Assembly: GCF_000235625.1 (NCBI RefSeq)
Contig: NZ_AGTR01000055.1
Location: forward strand, 85,677 to 149,676
DNA: 64,000 nucleotides
From: Marinobacter manganoxydans MnI7-9
Lineage (GTDB): Bacteria; Pseudomonadota; Gammaproteobacteria; Pseudomonadales; Oleiphilaceae
Direction of reading: 5' to 3'
The position numbers and the translations under genes were made by a program. Below are positions 11,929 through 24,185 of this stretch, in pieces. Every line of letters begins with the position of its first letter. Positions within the stretch are counted from its first letter, which is position 1. The notes beneath the pieces were generated by a model, which saw only the letters and a program-made list of their open reading frames with translations, had not been told where the DNA came from and did no database searches.

Positions 11929-14900
11929 ATGCGGCTGAAGTCCATCAAACTGTCCGGCTTCAAATCGTTCGTAGATCCCACCACGGTTCCGTTCCCCTCC
12001 AACATGACGGCCGTGGTCGGCCCCAATGGGTGCGGCAAGTCAAATATCATCGATGCGGTGCGTTGGGTCATGGGGGAGAGCTCCGCCAAGTACCTGCGTG
12101 GCGAATCCATGACGGACGTTATCTTTAACGGTTCCAGCGCAAGAAAACCTGTGGGACAGGCATCCATCGAACTGGTGTTTGATAACAGCGATGGTTCCGC
12201 GCCCGGTGAATTCGTGAAATTCAACGAAATCTCCGTTCGCCGCCGCGTTTCCCGGGAAGGGCAGTCCGAATATTTCCTGAATGGCTCCAAGTGCCGGCGT
12301 CGCGACATTACCGACCTGTTCCTCGGCACCGGTCTCGGCCCGCGGAGCTATGCCATCATCGAACAGGGCATGATTTCCCGGCTGATTGAGGCCAAACCGG
12401 AAGAGCTTCGGATCTATATTGAAGAGGCGGCCGGCATTTCAAAATACAAGGAGCGGCGCCGGGAAACGGAGAACCGTATCCGCCGGACCCAGGAAAACCT
12501 GGAGCGTCTGACCGATTTGAGGGAAGAGCTGGGCCGCCAACTGCAACACCTGGAGCGTCAGGCAGCCGCAGCCGAAAAGTACAAGGCCTACAAGCAGGAA
12601 GAGCGCCAGAAAAAAGCCGAACTGACGGTGCTGCGCTGGCAATCCCTCGACAATGACTTGCAAGCCTGGCGAGGCAAGATCCGGGATACCGAGCTCGAGC
12701 TCGAGAAATACCTCACCGAGCGGGTCAGCCTGGAGACCTCCCTGGAATCCCTGCGCGACAATCACCAGGAACGGACCGAGCATTTCAACCGGGCACAGGC
12801 ACGGTATTACGAAGCTGGGGCCGATATCGCCCGTATAGAGCAGAGCCTCGAACATCAGCGTGAACGCAGCCGGCAAATGGCGGCGGAGCTGGACCAGGCC
12901 ATGGCGAACCAGAGAGAACTGGCCCGCGAGCTGGAGCAGGATGAGGACAAGCTTGCGGGAATCCAGGAAGAACTCGACATGATGGAGCCGGAGCAGGAAG
13001 CGCTGGCAGTTCGCTCCGAGGAGTCTGGTGAGAAGTTGCAGCAGGCCGAAGACGCCATGAGCGACTGGCAGCACCAGTGGGAAGACTTCAGTGCCCGTTC
13101 ATCGGACGCGCGGCGCCAGGCAGAGCTGGCCCAGTCCAGAATCCGCTCGCTTGAGGATGCCATTGAGCAACTGCTGGCCCGCCAACGCAAGCTTCAGGAC
13201 GAACAGGAGTTGCTGGAAGGTCAGATGGACCGCGCCGAGCTCGAAGACCTGCTGGAACAGCAGGAAACCCTGGAGCTGAAGCGCGAAGAGGCGGCCGAAC
13301 GGATTGCATCCGTTCAGGACGAGCTCTACGAAGCCCGGCAGCAACAGCGTGATGCCGAGCAGGCGCTCTCTGAAGAACGCCAACGGGTGCAGAGCCTTCG
13401 TGCGTCCCTGGAGTCCCAGCAATCCCTTCTGGATGAGCAGATGGGGGCCGGGGATGATGTTCTGCAATCCTGGCTGTCACAGAACGCCCTCAGCGATATG
13501 CCCCGGGTGGCCAGTCAGCTTCAGATTACCGATGGCTGGGAGTTTGCTGTCGAACAGGTTATCGGGCGGTTTACCCAGGGTCTCTGCCTTCCCGATATTG
13601 ATCAGCTCTCGTACGCAATGAAAGAAGCGCCAAAGGGGTTGGCGCTGGTGGAGGCAGAAGCCACAGACGGGAGTGAGCGTTCCGGGTTGGCGGCCAAGGT
13701 ATCCGGAGTGCCGGGAATAGCCTCGCTGCTTCGCGGCATCGATACCGTGGAAACCGTCTCTGACGCCATGGGTATTCGATCGGGGCTTCGGGACGGTCAA
13801 AGCCTGATGACACCCGAGGGCGTCTGGATATCCCGGGAGTGGGTCCTGATGCCGGACTCTGATGCCGGCCAGGTAGGTGTGATTGAGCGGCAGAAGAAGG
13901 TGACGGAACTGACCGCGCAGCTGGCCGAGGCGGAGGAGGCGCTGGAGGCGGCTACCGAACGGCTGGAAGAGCTCCAGGAGCGGGCAGAGCGTTCGGAAGC
14001 AGCCCGGGATGAGGCGCAGACCCGTCTGAGCGAGGCAGATCGTGAACTGAGCACCCTGGCGTCCAGGGTCAGCGGCCTGCGAGCACGTGCCGAGCAGATT
14101 GATGCCCGTCTGCAGCGAATCCGGGACGATATTCAGGACGTGTCCGAAAACCTCGAGGGCCAGAAAGAGAGTCTTCAGGATGCCCGGGAAGACTGGCAAC
14201 TGGCGCTGGCTTCCACCGAAGACAGCGATGAAGAGAAAGAGCGGTTGCTGGAGCAGCGCGATACCTTGCGCGAAAACCTGGACCGGCTTCGCCAGGAGGC
14301 CCGGCACGATCGTGATCACGCGCATCAGCTGCAGCTCCAGCTGCAGACCCTGCACAGTCAACGTGACGGCCTCAGGCAGACGATTGATCGGATGCAGTTG
14401 CAGAAGGAGCGTATCGACGAGCGCCTGGAGATTCTGAGGGAGTCCCGGGAAAGCGCCGAAGAACCCATCGAAGACCTGCAGATGCAGCTCGAAGGGCTGC
14501 TGGACCGCCGATTGGCGGAAGAGGAAAAGCTGGGCGCTGCTCGCGACGCGCTGGAAGAGATTGATCGGGAAGTGCGCGAAAAGGAACAGGGCAGAAGCGG
14601 AACCGATCATCGCATTCAGGAAGTCCGGTCCCGACTCGAAAAACTGAAAATGGAGTCCCAGGCCCTGGAAATCCGTTCCGGGAATCATGTCGATCAGCTC
14701 AAGGAGCTGGACGTAAAACTTCAGGATATCCTCGCCCAGTTGCCCGAGGGTGCGAATGAAAAAGACTGGGCAGACGAACTGGAGCGAATCGGCAACCGAA
14801 TTCAGCGCCTGGGCGCGATTAACCTGGCGGCCATCGAGGAATATCAGGTTCAGAGTGAGCGCAAGACCTACCTGGATTCCCAGCATGAGGACCTGATGGA

Positions 14901-15423
14901 AGCCCTGGAAACACTGGACAACGCCATACGGAAAATAGATCGGGAAACCCGGCAGCGTTTCAAGGAAACCTTTGACCAGGTGAACGGTGGTCTTCAGGCT
15001 CTGTTTCCCAAAGTGTTCGGAGGCGGGAACGCCTACCTCGAGCTTACCGGTGAGGATCTTCTGGAAACCGGCGTTGCAATCATGGCGCGGCCGCCGGGCA
15101 AGAAGAACAGCACCATTCACCTGCTGTCGGGCGGCGAGAAGGCCCTTACGGCGATCGCACTGGTGTTTTCGATTTTCCAGCTGAACCCGGCACCCTTCTG
15201 TATGCTGGACGAGGTGGATGCGCCGCTGGATGACGCCAACGTGGGCCGCTATGCCAACATGGTCAAGGAGATGTCCAAGCAGGTTCAGTTCATCTACATT
15301 ACCCACAACAAGATTGCCATGGAGATGGCGGATCAGTTGATGGGCGTAACCATGCACGAACCGGGGTGTTCGCGCCTGGTGTCGGTCGATGTCGACGAGG
15401 CAGCGGCTCTCGCAGAGGCTTGA
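11929..15423 (+). CDS. smc: Chromosome condensin ATPase Smc
   Basis: SMC ATPase that, with ScpA and ScpB, extrudes DNA loops and helps segregate origins. The 1164 residues show the full architecture: Walker A GPNGCGKS at 31-38, a coiled coil rich in Glu/Gln/Arg/Leu, a hinge around 500-620 containing FAVEQVIGRFTQGLCL, a second coiled coil, the ABC signature LSGGEKAL near 1066 and Walker B FCMLDEVDAPLDDANV near 1090. No truncation or frameshift is seen. The ATG lies one base after the GntR stop. It is unrelated in origin to the Wadjet SMC at 51749-55072. Confidence 0.97.
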   Translation: MRLKSIKLSGFKSFVDPTTVPFPSNMTAVVGPNGCGKSNIIDAVRWVMGESSAKYLRGESMTDVIFNGSSARKPVGQASIELVFDNSDGSAPGEFVKFNEISVRRRVSREGQSEYFLNGSKCRRRDITDLFLGTGLGPRSYAIIEQGMISRLIEAKPEELRIYIEEAAGISKYKERRRETENRIRRTQENLERLTDLREELGRQLQHLERQAAAAEKYKAYKQEERQKKAELTVLRWQSLDNDLQAWRGKIRDTELELEKYLTERVSLETSLESLRDNHQERTEHFNRAQARYYEAGADIARIEQSLEHQRERSRQMAAELDQAMANQRELARELEQDEDKLAGIQEELDMMEPEQEALAVRSEESGEKLQQAEDAMSDWQHQWEDFSARSSDARRQAELAQSRIRSLEDAIEQLLARQRKLQDEQELLEGQMDRAELEDLLEQQETLELKREEAAERIASVQDELYEARQQQRDAEQALSEERQRVQSLRASLESQQSLLDEQMGAGDDVLQSWLSQNALSDMPRVASQLQITDGWEFAVEQVIGRFTQGLCLPDIDQLSYAMKEAPKGLALVEAEATDGSERSGLAAKVSGVPGIASLLRGIDTVETVSDAMGIRSGLRDGQSLMTPEGVWISREWVLMPDSDAGQVGVIERQKKVTELTAQLAEAEEALEAATERLEELQERAERSEAARDEAQTRLSEADRELSTLASRVSGLRARAEQIDARLQRIRDDIQDVSENLEGQKESLQDAREDWQLALASTEDSDEEKERLLEQRDTLRENLDRLRQEARHDRDHAHQLQLQLQTLHSQRDGLRQTIDRMQLQKERIDERLEILRESRESAEEPIEDLQMQLEGLLDRRLAEEEKLGAARDALEEIDREVREKEQGRSGTDHRIQEVRSRLEKLKMESQALEIRSGNHVDQLKELDVKLQDILAQLPEGANEKDWADELERIGNRIQRLGAINLAAIEEYQVQSERKTYLDSQHEDLMEALETLDNAIRKIDRETRQRFKETFDQVNGGLQALFPKVFGGGNAYLELTGEDLLETGVAIMARPPGKKNSTIHLLSGGEKALTAIALVFSIFQLNPAPFCMLDEVDAPLDDANVGRYANMVKEMSKQVQFIYITHNKIAMEMADQLMGVTMHEPGCSRLVSVDVDEAAALAEA

Positions 15424-15545
15424 GGCTGTTCAGAATTCAGGCGACCATGACAATCACGCCATCTGGCCCGGGTGTGCGTTGTATTCATTACGGGCTTTTC
15501 TTAGAGTAGCAACGTTACGGGATCTGCAAACAGGACAGCAGCACT

Positions 15546-16559
15546 ATGTCACTTAGGGAATGGTTAATTGCCATCGGTACCCTGGTTATTATCGGCATTG
15601 TCATTGATGGCGTGCGCCGCATGCGGCGTGCCCGGAAGGAATCCATGGCAATCTCATCGGGCATGGGCGCCGATGAGCTCGAGGATTCGCCACTCGATGA
15701 CGAGTACAACCCGGAGTTGCCCAATGGCGGCGCACGAACCATCTCCCGCGACACACTCGAAGAGCGTGGCTATGTAAAGCGTGAAAAGCCCAGCCGATTT
15801 GGTTCTCCGAAACCCAAACCGACCCGCCCGGTAACCGCTGCTGCCAAGGAAGAACATCGGGAGTCGCCAGAACCGGATCTGCATCCGGAGCCGGAAAGCG
15901 AACCGGCTGCCGAGTATCACGATGAACCTGTTGAGTCGGATCCCGATTTCGGGTTGTCCAGTCATGAGCCCGAAGAAACCGAGCTCGAATCAGGTTGGGG
16001 GGCCATCGAAGATGAGGTGGAAGCAGTCCCGCCTACGGTGACAACCGAAGTAGAGGAAGATACGGCACGGCGTGAACCTTCCCGAGCGGTCAGTGGTCAG
16101 CCGCTGGCAGGTGCGAATCGCCCTGAAGCCCGGGAAGTGATTGTGATCAATGTCCTGGCCAAGAGTGGTGAAGACTTCAAGGGGGTGGCCCTGAAGAAGT
16201 TGTTCGAAGCCTGTGGTCTGGAGCATGGTGATATGGACATTTATCACCGGCACGAGGAGTCCGATACCACCAGCCCGGTCCAGTTCAGTGTTGCCAATGC
16301 CGTGGAACCCGGCACGTTCAAGCCGGGCGATATGCCGACCCTGGCCACGCCCGGTATCAGTTTCTTCATGAGTATGCCCGGGCCCACCAATGCGCTGCAG
16401 GCGTTTGACTTCATGCTTGAGACAGCCCAGGCCGTGGTTCGTAACCTTGGCGGCGAGCTTAAGGATGAGCGCCGGAGCGTGATGACTCCTCAGACAATCG
16501 AGCACTGCCGCCAGAGGATTCGGGAGTTCGAGCGCAAGCAACGTTCCCAGCGAGTCTGA
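15546..16559 (+). CDS. zipA: Cell division protein ZipA
   Basis: Membrane anchor for FtsZ in the divisome. The 337 residues have an N-out transmembrane helix (about residues 4-21, EWLIAIGTLVIIGIVIDGV) followed by a basic stretch, a long acidic Pro/Glu-rich linker (about 60-190) and the C-terminal FtsZ-binding domain (EVIVINVLAKSGEDFKGVALKKLFEACGLEHGDMDIYHRHE..). The domain order is diagnostic. smc lies 122 bases upstream and ligA follows behind a terminator-like hairpin. Confidence 0.95.
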   Translation: MSLREWLIAIGTLVIIGIVIDGVRRMRRARKESMAISSGMGADELEDSPLDDEYNPELPNGGARTISRDTLEERGYVKREKPSRFGSPKPKPTRPVTAAAKEEHRESPEPDLHPEPESEPAAEYHDEPVESDPDFGLSSHEPEETELESGWGAIEDEVEAVPPTVTTEVEEDTARREPSRAVSGQPLAGANRPEAREVIVINVLAKSGEDFKGVALKKLFEACGLEHGDMDIYHRHEESDTTSPVQFSVANAVEPGTFKPGDMPTLATPGISFFMSMPGPTNALQAFDFMLETAQAVVRNLGGELKDERRSVMTPQTIEHCRQRIREFERKQRSQRV

Positions 16560-16572
16560 AACCTGGCGGTAA

Positions 16573-18669
<2,097 letters not shown>

Positions 18670-18813
18670 CCGAATCTGAGAACTCGCGCAGATCCCCTGC
18701 GTATCAAATTGGCTACCATGGCGTTGTTCTGTAACGGTGTGTAAACCGCCCGGTGTTCATGTTTCATCCGGGTGGTCGCTGCCATAACAACAACGATTGA
18801 AACGGATTTTTTC

Positions 18814-21564
18814 ATGGGCGCCGATTTTCTCTCCCGCATTCATCCTGTTCGCCAACTTGCCGTTCTGGCCCTGCTTTCACTGGGGCTTGCTGCGTGCAAG
18901 ACGGAAAAGGATCCCGACCAGCCCACAATCCTTGGCGTACCGCCGGTGTTCGCCTATCTCGGTGTTGAATACTCCTACAACTTCGGGGCCTACGGTGGCG
19001 AAGATATCCTTGATTATTCCCTGACCAATGCGCCGTCCTGGCTGGCGCTAGAGGACACCAGTAACAAGGCCCGCCAGGGCATCATTATGCGCGGTGTCCC
19101 CGGTCTCTCCGGCGGTAGTCGAGGAGAGGCGGACCTGGGCAAGACCGAAGGCATCAATCTGGTAACAACCGACGGCCGCATGGCTGGCGCCCAGCCGTTC
19201 GATATTGATGTGAAATATAATGTCATGTCTCTGGATGCAGAGCCGTTTACGGAAGGTGAAAGCCCGGAAATCCCTGCCAGTAACCGTGAACAATGTACCT
19301 TGCCTGATCTTGAAACCGAAGGTGAGCACAGCGTTACCATCAATCTCTACAACGATGACGGCTCCGTATCCGGTACCAGGGAGCTGACACTTCCGACGCG
19401 CCGCGTCTTCGTCAAGGTTACCCTGGATCAACCGTCGGTAACCCGGGTAGCGGTAGCTTTTGAGCTTTTGTCTGACTATGACGCATCCAGTTGCGACGTC
19501 GGATTCTCGCCTCCACACCAGAACTGCGATCACAGTGCCTCCAATGCGGGAGATGCCATCCTCGGCACGGACATTGTCGGGTTGGGCAGCAACAGTTCAT
19601 TGCCTCCCGATGAGACGGGGGAAAGCGAGCTGGACTATATCGACTATGAGCTTGACGAACAGGGTTTCTATACGCGCGGTGTGATCACACTTGAGCCGGG
19701 TATTACCGAGTGTTATCTGCCATTGGAGGTGGTCGAGGACAGCTTTGCCGAGCCCGTCGAGTCCCTTCGCCTGGCACTGACAGAAGTGCGATCCGGTCTG
19801 GCCGGTCTTGGCAGCGGTAACGGTGGTGTCGTTACCAATTTGTCCATTCAGGACAACGAGCCGGTTCTGTCGCTGGAAACTGTAAACGGTGGCGGCAGGG
19901 ATACGCTGAACGTGGGTGCTGTGCGCGAATACGTCGCGAGACTCTCTGGAGACAGAGACCGGGATATTTTTGCGAAGCTGAGCCACACCGAAGACTCCAC
20001 CGCACGTCTCGAATCCGAGTTCGTTATCGAGCGACTGGAAGACGGAAACTGGGTTGAGAATGACGAACTGATTTTTCCAGAAGGGACCGATGAAGTGCCT
20101 TTCCGGATTCGGGTACCGGAGGCTGGCTATGCCAACCCGGCCTTCAGTGACCGGTTTATCCTGCTGGGCCTCAACGAGAACTTCCAGGCCGGTCGAGAGG
20201 ATTATGCCCGGGCGGAGGCTGAAAACCTGATCCGGGTCAGCCTCAACGAGCTGACGTCTCCGCTTGCTCTGAACCCTGGCGACGGCTTTGTGGCCACAGA
20301 CATCTCGATGGGCCATGACGGCAGGCTGTTCGTTGCCGGCTACGACACCCAGGATAACGACCGGGTGCTGGTGCGGATTTTTGACCAACGAGGCACTCAG
20401 TTGCAGCAGGTTGACATATCCTCTGCGAGCGACAGCCTGAGCGCTCCGGATCCGGTCATAAACGTGGTGCAGCGGAAGGTGACCGAGGGTGGGACCAAGG
20501 TAGACCGGTTCGAATTTGTCGTGGCCTACAGCACCGATCAGTCGGTGGCGGGAACGTCCGGTCTGGGCCGCCTGGATTCAGTGACATCGCTTTACTGGTT
20601 TGATTCCGCCACCAACGGTGGCGAATACGTTCCCACCTGGACCATCCGGACCGGAACGGATGCTGATGATCAGGTTCGCTGGGCCGGAATCAACCGTGAC
20701 ACCGGCTATGTCATCCTGGCCGGGGAAACGGAAGGTGTGTTTGATCAGCAGCAGGGATCGGGCGGCAGGGACAGCTTCCTGCAGCGAATTGATACTGAAC
20801 TGGACGGCAACACGCAGCAGCCTGCGGTTGCCTGGACCCGCCAGGCCGGCTCAGCAGCCGATGACCGTGTTGCCGGCGGCAGCACAGAATCTGTGAACCC
20901 CGGGTTGTTTGGTTCGGCCGCGGGATCTGTGGAAGGCGCTTCAGTCATCGGCGGCATTGATGCCTTCTTCTTTAACGCCTCCAGTGCCACCAGCGAACTT
21001 GATGTCAAACAGGTTGGCACCACTGGCGATGAACCGGTTTCCAACGGACTGTATACCGGTAGCACGCTCTGGCTGATTGGTGCCAGTGATGGATCCTATT
21101 CTGTGCTGGAGCAGGACGAGGAAGACCCCGTTCTGGAGAGGGAGGCGCTTTCCAGTGCTGCCGGGTTCCTGCTGGGATATTCAGCCGCCGGGAATGTCAG
21201 TCGGGCCTTCACCCTGAATGACGAAGGCGATCAGTCCAGCGAGGCATTTCTTGGGTTGGCTGATTTCGATGGCGACATGGTTGTGGCTGGTACCACGAAC
21301 GGCGACTTCGCCAGCGGCGGTGTGGTGTCCGGAATGGAGCAGGGCATCGCTGCCCGGGTATCGCTGGTTCCAGAACCCGAGACGGAAGAGGAAGAGTCGG
21401 AATTCAGAAACAACTGGCGATACCAGCTTGCAGCGGATGACTCTGCGATCTTGGATCTGGAAAACTACCGGGATGACGAAATACCGGCATTAACCCGAAT
21501 AGGCAACAACTGGTATGTGCTTCTCTTCAGTCCAGAGGGAGAACTGTTGACGCCTCTGAATTAG
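18814..21564 (+). CDS. Large lipoprotein with Ig-like and Calx-beta-like segments, function unknown
   Basis: About 916 residues beginning with a lipoprotein signal peptide: a basic N-terminus, the hydrophobic stretch LAVLALLSLGL and the lipobox LAAC. An upstream in-frame GTG (18772) would add 14 residues, but the ATG gives a normal signal peptide. Behind the Cys, residues ~30-110 resemble a putative-Ig/cadherin-like domain (FAYLGVEYSYNFGAYGG..YSLTNAPSWLAL). A stretch around 280-330 resembles Calx-beta repeats (VVEDSFAEPVESLRLALTEV). The C-terminal half has WD/propeller-like beta repeats with DGD and GNW motifs. Predicted to be anchored at the outer membrane. The upstream 140 bases contain an imperfect hairpin but no clear promoter. 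Function is not recognised. Confidence 0.8.
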   Translation: MGADFLSRIHPVRQLAVLALLSLGLAACKTEKDPDQPTILGVPPVFAYLGVEYSYNFGAYGGEDILDYSLTNAPSWLALEDTSNKARQGIIMRGVPGLSGGSRGEADLGKTEGINLVTTDGRMAGAQPFDIDVKYNVMSLDAEPFTEGESPEIPASNREQCTLPDLETEGEHSVTINLYNDDGSVSGTRELTLPTRRVFVKVTLDQPSVTRVAVAFELLSDYDASSCDVGFSPPHQNCDHSASNAGDAILGTDIVGLGSNSSLPPDETGESELDYIDYELDEQGFYTRGVITLEPGITECYLPLEVVEDSFAEPVESLRLALTEVRSGLAGLGSGNGGVVTNLSIQDNEPVLSLETVNGGGRDTLNVGAVREYVARLSGDRDRDIFAKLSHTEDSTARLESEFVIERLEDGNWVENDELIFPEGTDEVPFRIRVPEAGYANPAFSDRFILLGLNENFQAGREDYARAEAENLIRVSLNELTSPLALNPGDGFVATDISMGHDGRLFVAGYDTQDNDRVLVRIFDQRGTQLQQVDISSASDSLSAPDPVINVVQRKVTEGGTKVDRFEFVVAYSTDQSVAGTSGLGRLDSVTSLYWFDSATNGGEYVPTWTIRTGTDADDQVRWAGINRDTGYVILAGETEGVFDQQQGSGGRDSFLQRIDTELDGNTQQPAVAWTRQAGSAADDRVAGGSTESVNPGLFGSAAGSVEGASVIGGIDAFFFNASSATSELDVKQVGTTGDEPVSNGLYTGSTLWLIGASDGSYSVLEQDEEDPVLEREALSSAAGFLLGYSAAGNVSRAFTLNDEGDQSSEAFLGLADFDGDMVVAGTTNGDFASGGVVSGMEQGIAARVSLVPEPETEEEESEFRNNWRYQLAADDSAILDLENYRDDEIPALTRIGNNWYVLLFSPEGELLTPLN

Positions 21565-21590
21565 GGAACGTGGGGGCTACACCGTTCCCT
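21563..21590. terminator. Hairpin between convergent genes, possible bidirectional terminator
   Basis: AGGGAACG and CGTTCCCT form an 8-bp inverted repeat around a 12-base loop, exactly where the lipoprotein gene and the CBS gene converge. There is no T-tract on either side, so it may only stabilise the 3' ends. Confidence 0.35.
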
Positions 21591-22209
21591 GATGGCGGCC
21601 TGAGCTGGCGTAGAGTCGCAGGTAGTCCGTGCTGGTAACAATTCCGGAGGCGGCGCCTTTCGCATCTACCACCAGGGCGGCATTGAGCTGGTGGGCCAGC
21701 ATAAGTCTGGCAAGCTGGTGGGCATCGGTCTCGGGTGAGGCTGTCAGGAAGGCGGGCAACTCGATGTGAACCAGGCTCTGGCTCATGGCATCGGCTTCAT
21801 TCTCGTGAAGCCAGCCCAGGAGCCAACGCAGGTCGACAAGGCCGGCAACGTTGTTGTCCGCCATGATCACAAGGTGGTGCACCTGGTGCTCGTCCATGAC
21901 GGTTAAAGCCTCAGAAATCGTTGCAGACGCCGGAACGGAATACAGGGTTTGAGACGAGATGCTGGATACCGGCAGATACGGGCGGTCTTCACGGCGCTCG
22001 CCAGCGGCCGCCGCGCCGTATTCCTCCAGTGCTTTGTAGCGACCGGCATTGGCGGCCTGCTGGAACTCGGCGTCCGTTGCCTCACTTCGGCCAGGATTGA
22101 TGCTCTGGGTTTCTGCCAGCTCTGTAACATCACCCACGGGCCTTGCCCGGAATGTTTCCGGTAGCCGGGTTCCGACCGGGCGGCCGGGTTCGCTGACAAA
22201 AATGGACAT
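21577..22209 (-). CDS. CBS-domain pair protein
   Basis: 210 residues. The first ~75 residues are unordered-looking and polar. Then come two CBS motifs: TLYSVPASATISEALTVMDEHQVHHLVIMADNNVAGLVDLRWLLGWL (about 85-135) and LTASPETDAHQLARLMLAHQLNAALVVDAKGAASGIVTSTDYLRLYA (about 155-203). Tandem CBS domains usually bind adenine nucleotides and act as energy sensors; the partner here is unknown. GGAGAG precedes the ATG. It lies 73 bases behind mnmC and may belong to the same minus-strand transcript. Confidence 0.88.
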   Translation of the reverse strand: MSIFVSEPGRPVGTRLPETFRARPVGDVTELAETQSINPGRSEATDAEFQQAANAGRYKALEEYGAAAAGERREDRPYLPVSSISSQTLYSVPASATISEALTVMDEHQVHHLVIMADNNVAGLVDLRWLLGWLHENEADAMSQSLVHIELPAFLTASPETDAHQLARLMLAHQLNAALVVDAKGAASGIVTSTDYLRLYASSGRHQGTV

Positions 22210-22282
22210 GGGTTCTCTCCGTGACTATGCCACCATTTCGATGGTTATCGGCAGTCTGACCGGAAACTTCAGCTGGAGTTTA

Positions 22283-24181
22283 TTACGAAACCACCACATT
22301 CGTCTGATAGAGGCGTCGGGTTTCAAGGCGTTTGGCCAGGTTCGCGGGAAGGCAGGGAGGTTGTCCGGTGAGCAAGTCAGCCAGATATTCGGCCAGGAGC
22401 GGTGCGTAGGTCAGTCCTTTGCTGCCAAGGCCAGTAAGGAGGTAAAGGCTATCGAGATCGCCGCTCTCGCCGTCGAAAACGGGTCCGGCCACCGGCTGGT
22501 AGTCATGGGTGGTGCATCGGAAGGCAACCCGGCCACTGAGTTCCTCCCCGCGAAGCGCATCGCTTTCATCGGAAAACACCGCAGGCAGCATCGAGCCGAG
22601 TTCGTCGATGTTCTCGTTATGACTTTCCACGGTGGGCAATGGGTTGTTATCACGTAGATCGAAGGTTGCGCCGGTTACGGCAAACTCGCCCAGTGCAGGG
22701 TTCAAATACCGGTTACCACAGATAACGGCCGTTGGGCCTCTGAGAGCTGTCGCTGGCAGGTGGCTAACCTGGCCACGAATGGCTTTCAACCGGAAACGAC
22801 CCTTTGTCGGGATAAGCTCCGGGCTGAGATGGCCCGAGCAGATGACCACCCGGTCAGCGGTGATCGATCTGTTGTTTTCCGTCGAAATGCTCCATGTGCC
22901 GTCCGAACGCCGAAGATTGTTGACCTCGCTATGGAACACCGTGGATATCAGCGGGTGGTTCGCCAGTTCCTTGCAAAGGTTTGCGGGTTCGAGCCAGCCA
23001 CTGCCGGGGAACCAGAGCCCGCCCGATTCCGTTGGCACGCCTGTCAGGGCGCTGGCCTGTTCCCGGGTCACCGGGTAAAAGATACTCCGGGGGTAGTCGT
23101 TCCTTTGGAGAAACCTCCGCTGCCGGTCCGCTTCCTGGGAGTTGTGGGCCAGCTGTAGCAGGCCGGTCGGATGCCAGTGCTGGTCGCGCCAGTTGTGGTA
23201 GAAACGCTGCGCGAACGAGAGTGCTGTGAGCGCCAGCTCGGTCTGGTCGTTGAACTCTACGCCCAGCTTCACATACAGGGCGCCCTGGGCGTTGCCGGAC
23301 GCCGCTGCACCCGGGCCATGGGCGTCGATCAGTGTTACCGGGTAGCCCCGGTCTGCCAGGTTTCTTGCCAGTGCGCAGCCGGCAACACCTGCGCCGATTA
23401 TTGCGATCGATTCCTGTTGTTCCGTGGGAGCCGTTTTGATGGGTGCCGGGTTCTCCGCGACAAGAACGCCTTTCAGCATATCCCGTTTGCGACCGTATCC
23501 GGCGGTTTTTTCCATCCGGAATCCGGCCCCCATCAAGGCCCGACGAATCCGGCCAACGGAGGTAAAGGTCGCCAGAGTTGTACCCGGCCTGCTGTGTGCA
23601 CGGATCTTGTTGATGATGTTTTCCAGCCACATATCCGGGTTGCGGGACGGAGCGAACCCGTCCAGAAACCAGGCGTCGGCTTGAAAATCCAGGGATTGCC
23701 AGGCGTCGTTAATGTCGCCGAAAAATAGCGTCAGTCGAACCTGCCCCCCGGCCAGGACCAGCCTGTGTACCCCACGCACCAGGGGTGGGTAATGCAGAAG
23801 CAGTTCGTCGGCCAGCGCAGCCAGTTCGGGCCACTGTGCCAGGGCCCGGGCCAGGTCCTCGTGGGTGAGGGGGAAACGTTCAACGGAAACGAAGTGCAGC
23901 GTCGCCGCATGGGCCGGAGCGTGTCGCTGCCAGGCTTGCCAGGCGGCGAGAAAGTTCAGGCCGGTTCCAAAGCCGTTTTCGGCAATAACGAAATTGCCGC
24001 CTTCGGGAATCTGTGCGAAACGTTCGGGCAACTGGTTGTGTTGCAGGAAAACGTAGCGTGTTTCCTCGAGACCATTGTCGCGGCTGAAATAGACATCGCC
24101 GAACCGGATGGACTCCGGGACGCCGTCGTGCCAAGCCAGTTCAGCGGGCTCTATTCCGGGCGGCAGGGGAGCACGGTCCAC
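22283..24181 (-). CDS. mnmC: Bifunctional tRNA mnm5s2U34 biosynthesis protein MnmC
   Basis: Completes the 5-methylaminomethyl modification at the wobble uridine of tRNAs. The 632 residues combine an N-terminal SAM-dependent methyltransferase of the DUF752 type (about 1-240: NFVIAENGFGTGLNFLAAWQAW, then DAWFLDGFAPSRNPDMW) with a C-terminal FAD-dependent oxidase (from ~255: IAIIGAGVAGCALARNLADRGYPVTLID; GLGSKGLTYAPLLAEYLA near the end). It begins with GTG, four bases after the upstream ppiA-like stop, so the two genes are coupled. Length matches the bifunctional family. Confidence 0.95.
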   Translation of the reverse strand: MDRAPLPPGIEPAELAWHDGVPESIRFGDVYFSRDNGLEETRYVFLQHNQLPERFAQIPEGGNFVIAENGFGTGLNFLAAWQAWQRHAPAHAATLHFVSVERFPLTHEDLARALAQWPELAALADELLLHYPPLVRGVHRLVLAGGQVRLTLFFGDINDAWQSLDFQADAWFLDGFAPSRNPDMWLENIINKIRAHSRPGTTLATFTSVGRIRRALMGAGFRMEKTAGYGRKRDMLKGVLVAENPAPIKTAPTEQQESIAIIGAGVAGCALARNLADRGYPVTLIDAHGPGAAASGNAQGALYVKLGVEFNDQTELALTALSFAQRFYHNWRDQHWHPTGLLQLAHNSQEADRQRRFLQRNDYPRSIFYPVTREQASALTGVPTESGGLWFPGSGWLEPANLCKELANHPLISTVFHSEVNNLRRSDGTWSISTENNRSITADRVVICSGHLSPELIPTKGRFRLKAIRGQVSHLPATALRGPTAVICGNRYLNPALGEFAVTGATFDLRDNNPLPTVESHNENIDELGSMLPAVFSDESDALRGEELSGRVAFRCTTHDYQPVAGPVFDGESGDLDSLYLLTGLGSKGLTYAPLLAEYLADLLTGQPPCLPANLAKRLETRRLYQTNVVVS

Positions 24182-24185
24182 GGTG

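Noticed and set aside
13477-15357. Very long open frame antisense to smc (626 codons)
   Set aside because: Same reason: shadow of the smc coding strand; no ribosome site or recognisable domain.
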